DNA of 64,000 nt from Neostapfia colusana. Its lineage: Eukaryota; Streptophyta; Magnoliopsida; Poales; Poaceae. Numbering within the stretch: position 1 is the first letter of the stretch; every line of letters begins with the position of its first letter. The stretch is taken from positions 8,968,959 through 9,032,958 of the forward strand of contig JASWHV010000017.1 of the NCBI GenBank assembly GCA_030760725.1, read 5' to 3'. Below are positions 40,222 through 50,701 of the stretch, in pieces. The notes beneath the pieces are model-generated. The model saw only the letters and a program-made list of their open reading frames with translations. It searched no databases and was not told the DNA's origin. The translations under genes and the position numbers were made by a program.

Positions 40222-41909
40222 GCCGAGCGGGCCGCCGCCGCCGCTGGCCCCCGTCCCTCCTTCCTTTCCTCTCTCCGCCTCCGCTGCCGCCGCCCTGCCC
40301 TCGGGACTGATCGCCGCCGGCTCGGCAGCCCCGCCCTGGGCCGCCGCTGCCTCCCTAGCGCCGCCGGAGGCCGCCCCGCCCTCGGGGTCGGCCGCCGATG
40401 GCTAGGTCGCGCCGCCCTGGGCCGTGATCGCTTCGCCAGTTCCGCACGTAGCCGCCCTGCCCTCAGGGTCGGCCGCCGCTGGCTCGGCAGCGCCTTGGGC
40501 CGCCGGCACCTCACCAGCGCCGCCCTGGGCCGCCGCTGCCTCACCAGCGTCGCCGCGGGCCGCCGTCGCCTCACCAACGCAGTTCTGGGCCGCCACCGCC
40601 TCACCAGCGCCGCCCTGGGCCGCGGCTGCCTCGTCTGCGCCGCCCTGGGCCGCCCCGCCCTCGGGGTCGGCCGTCGCCGGCTCGGCCGCGTCACCTTGGG
40701 CCGTCGCAGCCTCGTCTGCGCCGCTGCCGGGTCATCTCCAGCCGTCGCCCCCTGGCTTCTTCCCGCCATCACCGTTGGGCGCTCAGCCGCCACCGGCATC
40801 TGGTCAGCCGTCGCCGCCGGCCCCTCATGTGTAGCCATCGCCAACTGCCTCGTCGCCACTGCCGCCGGTTGCCGTCTTCGCTATCCTCGTCGATCCGGTT
40901 GCTCCCGCCTGTGGTACTGGTCAGCCGTCTGCGACTGCCTCCGGCGTCGTCGCTGCTCTCGCGGCTGCTCGCGAGCGTGAGCGGACTCTCGCTCGTGCCT
41001 TGGAGCAGCAACGAGCGTCCATGGCGGCTCTCACTCACCAGCTCGAGGAGGCCATGCACCCGCAGTGGAGTGCCACCCGTGAGCCCTCCCCAGGCGACGG
41101 AGCTGCCTACAGCACCTACGCGGCTTCCCTTGTCGCCGCTCTCCACGCTCAGGCGGCTGGTGTCCAGAACATCCGGGTGCTTGTCCCGGTTGTCCTCAAC
41201 ACCGACTCCACCTCGTACGCCAGGTGGCGTCACCTCTTTCTCCTCATATTGATGCGTTGTTGCCTTGACGATCACGTCCTTCGGGATGACTCCCCGTTGG
41301 ACGATTCCTGGATTAGCATGGATAGCCTGGTCCTTGCCTAGATCCTCGGTTCCCTCTCTGAGGAGCTGCAGGATATTGTCGGGCAGCGTGGTGGCGACAC
41401 TGCTCGTTAGGCGTGGCTCATTCTCGAGCAGCGCTTCCAGGGGAACCGCGCGACTCGAGCTCTTCACATCCGGGCGCGGTTCGGTGCTGCTGTCCAGGGG
41501 GACCTGTCGGTCTCCGCCTACTGTCGGCAGATGAAGGGTATGGCGGATGCTCTTCACGATCTTGGTGACCACGTTCCGGAGACTTCTCTTGTTCTTCAGG
41601 TCCTGCAGGGCCTGAACGAGCGTTACTCCCACCTTCGGACTGTGATTCTTCGCGAGGAGCCACTTCCGACCTTCGAGAAGGTCTGGTCTGATCTCGAGCT
41701 CGAGGAGATCACTTCTGGAGGTCCTTTCGTCTCCTCGACTGCCATCGCCTTCTACGGCTCTGGGCAGCCCTACCGACCCCCCCCCCCCACCTGCTGCTCC
41801 TTCAGGGGGACGGCCGCTGCGTGCGCCTACCACTCCAAGGGTCCCTGCCAGCCCTGGCAGTGGTAATCGTCGTCGGGGTGGTCGTAAGCGCGGTGGACGT
41901 GGAGGTTTC
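40184..41909 (+). pseudogene. Copia-4 leader and gag, with nonsense mutations
   Basis: This continues Copia-4 after Gypsy-4. It starts with the rest of the primer-binding site and a (CT)n run (40187-40217), then the same gag as Copia-3: Ala/Pro-rich N terminus with the 30-bp repeat (about 40490-40660), SYARWRHLFLLILMRC, LEQRFQGNRATRALHI, YCRQMKGMADAL and LREEPLPTFEKV. Stops break it at about 40832, 41339 and 41408; two replace Trp and one Gln relative to Copia-3. The gene is cut at 41909 by Copia-5; the rest of Copia-4 presumably lies beyond the window. Confidence 0.85.
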
Positions 41910-41988
41910 TGAAAGTTGCCTAGAGGGGGGTGAATAGGCTAATAAAACCTGAAACTATTGCAAACAGCGGATTAAACTTGAAGGAGGC

Positions 41989-43270
41989 CGGACTAGTCCG
42001 GTCTAGGTATTAAATTGCATTTTTAGGTTTTCCTTTTAAGTTTGTTTAAGCATAAGATGTATAGTAGTCAAACAATCTCACCAGTTAGTTGTGAATGCTT
42101 AGATTGCAAGATAGTGGAACAATTTACAAGCGTTAGCAAGACGAAAGCTTAATGTGCAATTTATGTGATCGAGCAAGAAGGTAAAGGAAGCAAGAGACAC
42201 GATTTATCCCGAGGTTCGATTCCACACAGGAATCTACGTCCTCGTTGAGGAGTCCACAAAGGACCGGGTCTTTTCCAACCCTTCTCTCACCGAGCGATCA
42301 CCAAGATTAAGCCCAGGCTCTTTCACTATCAATCAAATGTAAATACAATGCTCTTAGGGGCTACTCACAACTTGAGGCTCCCTACGACAACCTAGCAGTT
42401 CTAGGAATCAAAGTACAACAATCAAGAACTTAAATTAACAATCAGAGTGGAAGAGAGTTAAACCGGGAGCTCAAACGTCTATCACCACGTCTCTCCTCGT
42501 ACAAATCCACAAACCCCTTAAGATCCAATCTTAAGGGTCAAGAGGGTGAGGAAAGAGGCTTAGAAGAGCTCTAGGAATGAGTTTTCAGTGTTAGGGTTGT
42601 TCTTGTTCTTATTCTCAGCCGGGGGGTCTCCTTTTTATAGAAATCTCGGCATGTAGCTGTTACCTACTAAAGTCCAGACTAGTCCGGTCCGAACCCCGGA
42701 CTAGTCCGTTCTTAAGGGACCACCCACGTCACAAGGCTACCAACTAAAGTCTAGTGACCGTTGGATTCAAACGGTCATAAAACCCCGGACTAGTCCGGCC
42801 AAGAGCGGACTAGTCCGATCTCAGTCAGGAACCTTTGTTCCGTATGAGAACGGACTAGTCTGGTAAGGGCGGACTAGTCCGGTCTTACCAGACTTAGTCT
42901 AAAAAACTCTCTAATCTAGGGCTGTAGACTAGTCCAGCCAACTTCGGACTAGTCCGAGCTCACACACGAACCTTTGTTCCATTCTAAACCGGACTAGTCT
43001 GAAGGGACCGGACTAGTCCGGCCTATGGAGCGGACTAGTCCGAGGTCACTCAGAGACTTCTTCTCCGGACCTAAACGGCTTAGTCCGCGTGACGGACTAG
43101 TCCGGCCTTCTGAGACTTAGTCACATAAAGGCTCAGACTCACTCGACAACGGACTAGTCCGGTCTAAAACGGACAAGTCCGAACTCACTCAGAGACTTCT
43201 TGTACGGTCTAAAAGGGACTAGTCCTTGTTGGAACGGATTAGTCCGGCCCGTAGTCTGGACAAGTCCGGT
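41989..43270. repeat. Dispersed palindrome CGGACTAGTCCG, first cluster (Copia-5 3' end)
   Basis: About 15-20 copies of a near-palindromic 10-12 mer, core GGACTAGTCC, are scattered singly or in close pairs (for example 42690, 42785, 42807, 42872, 42946, 43007, 43029, 43094 and 43150). Variants include ggacaagtcc and ggattagtcc. They are not a regular tandem array. A second cluster is at 44815-45445. Confidence 0.85.
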
Positions 43271-43423
43271 CTTCCCTTTTTCAGCCATACCTATGACTAC
43301 TTCCTCTCCATCTTGTCGCACATTGCCTTGAGATACTTATCTTGGCGTTGTTTCATTTTCTGTGTGCGAACTTTCACTTTCTGGCACAAGGAGAATATGG
43401 CCTTGAATATTTTTAGCAACCCA

Positions 43424-44722
43424 CTAGAGGAGCCACTCGATGATGAAGGGACAGATGGCCCAGCTGAGGAGGATGGAGATACAGAAGAGCTCCTGCCCAA
43501 AGACGCAGGAGGGCGAGGAAGGGGAATCGGCATCTGAGGACGTAGCTTCCTGTGCTTTACATCCTTTGCAAATTCTAGGCCTCACTTTTTCTATCATGCA
43601 CATGATGTATGGTGCATATCCACAGGACCTGTTCGGGGTGTGGGAGATGTTGAAGATATCATTGTATATGTAGTCGAAGACATTGAATCTTTCTTCTTCA
43701 TTGAGCAGCTTCAACAAGTTCCTGAGATACCCCTGTATCATCACTGCATCCCCATCTTTTGGAGCTAGAGTCTTTCTCAGGATTCTGTTTAGCACTCCAA
43801 AGAAGGGTTTGATGTTGTGGGTTGAGGATGGCTCATAGGTGAGATATGGAGGATACATAAAGTCCAAGTCATCCTTTCCCAAGGTTCTCTCATTGTGAAC
43901 TATGATCTCATAGTTCAAGTGCTCCTCAAGTCCAAGGATTCTAGCAAATTCATCATATAACATCGAGTAGACCACACCATTTGTCATCCAAGTGATTTTT
44001 CTGTCTCCATAGGTGTGGAAGTAGCAGGTGGTGTAGAATTGGACTATCACTTCGATGTTCCAATCATACTGAAAAGCCATTAGATCTTTGATCTCATGGC
44101 GTTATGCTGCTTCAATTACTGCATCAAAAGCTTGATGCTTCTTGTTTGCCATGTATGGCCAATCCACCCACTGAGCATCAACTACCAGTGTCTTCATTAG
44201 GAGATAGACGAGCCGGTAGTAACGAGGGTCTGGTGTGGACTTCTCATACTTGTAAACCTCCTCTTCTCTGAACCTTCGCGCTTTGTCAGCTCCTTTCCCT
44301 TTGAAGGTTGCACTCGCCAAATTCGGTTGGCGGTTTGGATTGTACATAGGAGGTGCTCTCTCAAGTGGCCCAATAGGTCCTTGTGGGGGATTCTTCCTTC
44401 GCCGTCTAGGGTTGTCACGAATGACGAGTCCCCTGTTGGCCAAAGCCTTTTTTCTGGGAGGATCAGCTGCTTTGCCTTTTTCTTTGTCTTGGGTTGTTCT
44501 TTGGGACTCAACATGTTGTTTCTCCTTCAGGGTTACTAGCCTCTTCCTCCTTGGAGGATCAACGGATTGAGCGGCTTGTACTTCCCTGTCAGCCCGTTTT
44601 TTTGTCTGAGCCTCCCTAGCTGCAGCCTCTCCTGCCTCTGCCTCGGCTGCCGCACGATAAGCGGCTTGGCGAGCCGCTTCGGCCTCGGGATTTGGAAGAG
44701 GACTGTCTCCTGATCTTGACAT
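43424..44722 (-). pseudogene. Copia-5 accessory ORFs downstream of pol (env-like position)
   Basis: Two minus-strand frames, 44102-44722 (206 codons) and 43424-44080 (218 codons), separated by a stop and a short gap. The first is Ala/Glu/Arg-rich with basic stretches (DPPRRKRLVTLKEKQ, RRRRKNPPQGPIGPLER) and ends KKHQAFDAVIEAA. The second has a conserved-looking globular part (FYTTCYFHTYGDRKITWMTN, LLNEEERFNVFDYIYNDIF). The proteins are typical of the extra region of SIRE/Maximus-type Copia elements; no function is established and I see no convincing signal peptide. A single original ORF is plausible. Confidence 0.6.
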
Positions 44723-44814
44723 GATCTGATGATAAATGAAAAGAAAGGCTTAGATGTTAGAGTATTGCGTTTGAAATAGTTTACATCCCCAAAGTTAGGG
44801 GCTAAAACTGTATC

Positions 44815-45445
44815 AGCCGGACTTGTCCGGTTGGTGTCCGGACTAGTCCGGACTCTACAGTTTTAAACACTAATTTAGATGATTTGATCACTAATTCAGC
44901 AAAGTAGACGCAATACTATGAGGAATTGCAACAATACGGCATAGGAACATCAGGGAAGGTCTAAGGCACTAAAGGAATGACCTAGAAACAAGAGTTTCGT
45001 GAAAAATCAAGGTTAGGTCAAAAAGCACCTTAGAGTGAAGAAGATTGATGAAATCCATGGATCGAAGGAGTGGAGATGGTCGGAGAAGGATTCCCCGCAC
45101 CCCACAAGCTTTGAATCAAGGATTCCTTCAAGGAATTTGAGGGAGAACTCCAAAATTGCCAATGGGGGCGAGTTTTGGAGGAGTGGAGTGGAGTGGAGGT
45201 GAATGAGAGAGAGAAAAGGGGTTCAGCCCGACCCTTGGAGGTTAAGTCTCCAGGAGCCGGATTAGTCCGGTCCCCAGTCCGGACTACCGGACTAGTCCGG
45301 TCTGTCGGACTAGGTCCGGACTAGTCCACACGTCGGACTTGTCCGGGTGCAGTCCGGACTAGCCCGTTGTGGACTTGTCGGCTGCATCTCAGGCTACTTA
45401 GGATGCCCGGACTTGTCCGACCTCTAGGGCGGACTAGTCCGGCTC
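44815..45445. repeat. Dispersed palindrome CGGACTAGTCCG, second cluster
   Basis: About 10-12 copies or variants of the GGACTAGTCC core (for example 44823, 44838, 45255, 45278, 45292, 45313, 45330, 45405 and 45431). They flank the accessory ORFs of Copia-5 on the pol-proximal side. Confidence 0.8.
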
Positions 45446-45691
45446 TTAGAGGCTAAGAAGTTCTTATATATTAGAATTTTGCCCATGATTGCGATGGATT
45501 TACTTGCACCTTCTATTAGGTCTATATATATATATATGTATATCAAAACACACAATTATATTATGACCATAATATAGCCAAAAATAATATGAGAGAAGAA
45601 TGAGAGAGAGAGAATAAGTTTTTCACAATTGTACATATTTTAGAAATTTGTGAGAAAACTTCTAATTGTTAGCATTCAAATGCACAAAAAT

Positions 45692-46903
45692 TCAACTCAC
45701 ATTACTAGAGTCTAGGATATTTAGCTCATTTTGAAGTTCACAAAATCGTTTTTCATCTAGTGGTTTGGTGAAAATATCGGCTAGTTGTTTTTTGGTTCTT
45801 ACATGTGAGATAGCTATGTCCCCCTTTATAGAATGATCTATCAAAAAGTGATGCCGAATGTCTATATGTTTGGTCCTAGAGTGTTCAACGGGATTATGAG
45901 CTATCTTAATGCCACTTTCATTGTCACATAGAAGTGGAATATAGTTCATATTGTAACCATAATCGCTTAAAGTTTGTCGCATCCAAAGAAGTTAAACACA
46001 ACAACTTCCGGCTGCGACATACTCCGCCTCGGCTGTGGAGAGAGCTATGGAGTTTTATTTCTTGGATGACCATGATACTAGGGACCTACCCAAAAATTGA
46101 TAAGTCCCTGAGGTGCTTTTTCTATCTATTTTACATCTGGCGTAATCCACATCGGAGTATCCGATGAGATTAAACTTAGATCCCTTTAGATACCATAATC
46201 CTAGGTTAGGTGTGTGAACTAGATATCTTAGGATCTTTTTAACGGTTGTTAAATGACATTCTTTAGGTGATGCTTGAAATTTTGCACACAAACATACACT
46301 AAGCATGATATCGGGCCTAGATGCACAAAGATAAAGCAATAAACCAATCATAGAGCGATATACCTTTTGATCCACGTTTGGTCCATCTTCATTGAGGTCA
46401 AGGTCCCCGTTTGTTGCCATTGGTGTCTTGATGGGTTTGGCTTTGTCCATGTCAAACTTTTTGAGTATGTCTTGTTTGTACTTTGTTTGACTAATGAACG
46501 TGCCTTCCTTGAGTTGCTTGACTTGAAATCCTAGTAAGAACTTCAACTCTCCCATTATGGACATCTCAAAGCTATCCGTCATTATCTTACTAAATTCATT
46601 ACAAAAAGATTTGTTAGTAGAACCAAATATAATGTCATCGACATATATTTAACACACAAAGAGATCATTATCTCCATTCTTTGTGAAGAGGGTATAATGC
46701 CTTGCCTATCTTAAAGTCATTATCAATGAGAAAGTCTCTAAGACACTCATACCAAGCTTTAGTAGCTTGTTTGAGACCATAGAGAGATTTATGCAATTTA
46801 AACACATAGTTAGTATATTCTTGATCTTCAAAGACGGGTGGTTGCTCCACGTACACCTCCTCTTTGATTGGACCGTTTAGAAAGACACTTTTCACATTCA
46901 TTT
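45692..46903 (-). pseudogene. Copia-5 reverse transcriptase C-terminal part and RNase H
   Basis: Minus strand: VKSVFLNGPIKEEVYVEQP and KSLYGLKQATKAWYE at 46668-46903, then a frame break before the active site. FLLGFQVKQLKEGTFISQ and SMIGLLLYLCASRPDI follow, then RNase H GYSDVDYARCKIDRKSTSG (46055-46582). After another break come CDNESGIKIAHNPVEHSRTK and KPLDEKRFCELQNEL (45692-45982). The domain is interrupted at 46904 by Gypsy-5; the preceding residues are encoded at 62401 onward. Confidence 0.82.
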
Positions 46904-49570
46904 TGTGACGCCCTCAATTCTATGGAAAAACCACGGAACTGAGAACTAATGCATATGTGTGCCCAGTATGTTCTTCACACATACACATATGTTCCACAAA
47001 CTGAATTCAGATTATATATTACCACGAATAACAGAGTTTGTTACAATTCCTCATGAGTCTTGGACTCATGCTTACAACGGAAGTCTTATTTCTATGCAGC
47101 GGAAGTCCTTATTTAAATGCGGAAGCAAAAACTAATGCGGAAGCAAAACTAAGCAGAAGTGGCTCCATCTCTACTCCCTCCACAGGCAAGGTTGAGAACA
47201 GATCACACGCCATAATGTTCCACTTGATCTTCATAGTAGGCTTCTCCTGCTTCTGAGGATGAAGTAATAATGCAAGGTTGAGTACAATGATGTACTCAGC
47301 AAGTGCGGGAAAACACATGATATGCAACTCATAAACAAGGTAGGCATAAAAAGGCTTATTTGCAGAAAAGCAATCTTGTAAAACCATGATAAAATAGCAA
47401 CTTAACTTTAGATGTTTGTAATCCCATCATATACTGAATTACCAACGTACCTTCATCACTTCCCGTGTTCCATCCAAACATTAACCAATCCTTTATTCAT
47501 ACTCACGAATACCTCCTCGTATTCGCTACCATCTCATCTCACAATCAACCTCGTCTCACACCGAGACCAATCTCATGTCATGACCCAACAGTCATGCAAA
47601 CATCTCATCATCCGAACTCAACAGTTCCAAACCAATAACCATAACCAAGAACCTTCCCAATAACCATCCCATCTAATCATGGCAGTTTAGCCAGGTGCTC
47701 GTGACCGTAAGCTCGGCTATCATGATAGTTTTAATAACTCTGCAGAGTTTGCACATCTTTACCCACAAGTTTGTGATTTCGTCACCCGTCGACGACTGTA
47801 GAACCTCCATTATACCAGTACACATCCGTCGGTGTATGGTCAAGAGATCACAAAATAGCCTTTACAAAGGGGTTACTAGAGGTATGGACTCACTAAGGTT
47901 TCACCGGCAGGCTAGAATCTCCAATTCTCCCACCCACGGGCCCCCTCTTGTGCCATGCAGTTCCCAGGGCAGTCCTCACTCGACTCCCATTCCCCGCGCC
48001 TTCCACAGTCCATAACACTCTAGCAACTTACCTAATTACTCAGCTAAGCCGCACCCATACTTGGCCTTGTGGTGGCACTGTTATCCTGGCATGTGCATGC
48101 ATGAACCGGTCCTTAGATCTACGGCAAGTAACACCACCATCTCATGCTACCTCATTCACAAACCCAGTCTTGCCTAGATCTCCCTCCGATCCATGTTCAT
48201 TAACCTCCTCAGTTACTTATTATCAGTACGAGTGCAGTTGGCTAGGTAGGATCACGTGCATACAAGATTCACAGCAATCAATATTTATGCACAAACCTTA
48301 AACTAGACGCGATGATGCATATGCATGCTGTCTCATGATTAGTTTTATTAGATTGATCGGTACGTGTTCTTGCATGGCCTTGCATGGGCAGAGGTGTTCG
48401 GATCAAAGGTGGACGTGGCGATGATCTTGTCTTTAGATCAAAACTGATCATCGAGTGATCTGCCCACGAGAAGGCTTCTGTTCGAAAGGAATTGAAGAAC
48501 AGATGCAAAAAGATGAACACAATGATGTCGTAAGGTGGTATTGAAGTCCTACCTCACGCTCTTCTTGTCTTCGAGGTCCTCCTCAGACCGCTCGGTTCTT
48601 CTCCGATGATCTCCCTTGTTGCGCTTCGGCGATGTTTTGCTCGGCGAGTTTAGGGCTAGGGCTCTAAGTCGTCGGCTCAGGAGTTGAAAGAGAAGTTTGT
48701 GGTTTCGGCCAGAGGTTTTGGGTTCTATTTATAATCGGGAAGAGAAGAGTCCTAATCTGATTGGATCCCGAATAAGAGTCTTATTCAGATCTTTGTTAGA
48801 TCCTGACGTCTTATCTTCGGTAACATCGTGGAGTTTAGATCGGTTTCTGTTGCGTACCGGTATCTTTACGCGTAAAAACCGCTCCAGACTCGTTACCTCC
48901 GCGGTGATGAGCTCCGGAAACTCCACGTGTCCTTCCGACCTTGGTATCTCTTCTCCCGCAGAGACGAGCTCCGGTTGTGCCGCGTGTCACGAGCGAGACC
49001 TCCCTCTTCTTCGGAGGTGAGCTCCACGCACGCCACGTGTTGGCGCCGGTCTTCCCCTTCTTCTTTCCTCAGGGACGTGCCCCGCGGTCGACACGTGTCC
49101 AGCAGCGACAGACCTCCCGGAGATAAGCTCCTGTGGCGACGCGTGTCCAATAGAACAGGACCTCTCGCAGGTGAGCTCCGAGATCGACACGTATCCCGCG
49201 CGGCCGGTCCTCTGATTTCCGCGAGGACTAGCTCCAAGGATGACACGTGTCATGCGGAAATGCCTTTGCTTCTTCCGCAGAGGCTAGCTCCGTGGGCAAC
49301 ACGGGTCCCACAGAATCGGACCTCTCCCCTTTTGTGGCGACGAGCCCCGAACCTGCCACGTAGCCAGCTTGGCGGCGGCCTCTCCCCACTTCGCAGGGAT
49401 GAGCTCCGATCACGCCACGTGGCCTGCTGGCCGCGGAAGTTGCCTTCGACGCACTCTAAGGGTTTTATTGGCTCTTCTTTTGATAATCCTTTCTGTGCCT
49501 ATTTTTCATTAAAATGTTTCCTTTTTATAGGACACGAACATATGCTGACACCCGAGGTGAGGGTGTCACA
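46904..49570 (-). repeat. 3' LTR of Gypsy-5, 2667 bp
   Basis: Ends TGTGACGCCC and GGTGTCACA on the plus strand. Near 48895-49430 there is an irregular array of about ten repeats, each with a 'gagctccg' phrase and a CACGTGT/CACGTGG/CACGTAT core. A TATA-like ctatttataa lies at about 48726. It is highly similar to the 5' LTR apart from large indels. ORFs in it recur in both LTRs and are not genes. Confidence 0.9.
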
Positions 49571-49786
49571 AATGTACCCCAGTTAAATTGTATCTCGCCC
49601 TCGAGATTCGTTTGTAGAAAATAGATGGGGGAATTCCGCCTTGATATCCTCTTCACTTTCCCATGTGGCTTCAGCTTCAGTGTGATGGCTCCATTGTACC
49701 TTGCACCATCGAATCATTTTGTTTCGGGTGACCCTTTCTTTTACGTCCAAGATTCGGACAGGGTGTTCTACGTAAGTCAGGTCCTC

Positions 49787-50701
49787 TTAAAGTTCAAGTT
49801 CTCCCATTGACACTTGTTCCTCTGGTACTCTCAAGCACTTCTTGAGCTGGGATACATGAAACATGTCATGTACGTCGGAGAGGTGGTTTGGGAGCTCTAG
49901 TTGATAGGCTACTTCTCCTCGCTTGTCCAAAATTTTAAAGGGTCCGATGTAGCGAGGTGCTAGCTTGCCTTTGACGTTGAAACGTCGTTGGCCTCGGATA
50001 GGCGATACCTTAAGGTATACGAAGTCTCCTACTTCAAAGGTCAACTTTCTACGCCTATTGTCCGTATAGCCTTTCTGTCGTGACTGAGCAGCCTTTAAGT
50101 TCCCCCGTATCGTTTGGACCTGCTTTTCAGCTTCTTGTAGTACTTCAGGTCCAAACACCTGGTTCTCTCCAGTTTCGTTCCAAAACAGTGGCGTTCTACA
50201 CCGTCTACCATATAAGGCTTCAAAAGGCGACATCTTCAAGCTAGCTTGATAGCTGTTGTTATAGGAGAACTCGGCATACGGTAAACTCCTATCCCAACTA
50301 CGCCCACGTTTCAAGGCGCAAGCTCTCAACATGTCCTCCAAAATTTGGTTCGTCCTTTCGGTTTGCCCATCTGTTTGTGGGTGATAGGTGGAGCTAAAAT
50401 CCAGTCGTGTCCCCATGGCTTTCTGCAGCCTCTTTCAGAATCTAGAGGTAAACTGAGAACCTCGATCTGAGACTATCCTCTTCAGAACTCCGTGACGGCA
50501 CACGATCTGCTCCATGTACAACTCTGCCAATTGTGCAACGTTGTAACTAGTCTTTACCGGAAGAAAATGGGCGGTTTTCGTCAACCGGTCCACAATCACC
50601 CAGATGGAGTCATATCCTGACTGAGTACGTGGTAACCCGACGATGAAGTCCATACTGATGTCCTCCCATTTCCATTCGGGTATTCTCAAAGGTTGCAACA
50701 A
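49787..50701 (-). pseudogene. Gypsy-5 integrase
   Basis: The minus-strand core starts with LQPLRIPEWKWEDISMDF and reads RLTKTAHFLPVKTSYN and IVSDRGSQFTSRF. A TGA near 50432 then replaces an expected Trp. It continues STYHPQTDGQTERTNQILED, YAEFSYNNSYQASLKM, the C-terminal KLAPRYIGPFKILDKRGEVA and LSDVHDMFHVSQLKK. This enzyme inserts element cDNA into the genome. It would be non-functional here without stop suppression. Confidence 0.85.

Noticed and set aside
48927..49586. Plus-strand ORF of 219 codons, repeated at 61757-62416
   Set aside because: Both copies are in the Gypsy-5 LTRs and overlap the G-box array; the peptide is a translation of the tandem repeat, with no recognisable domain.
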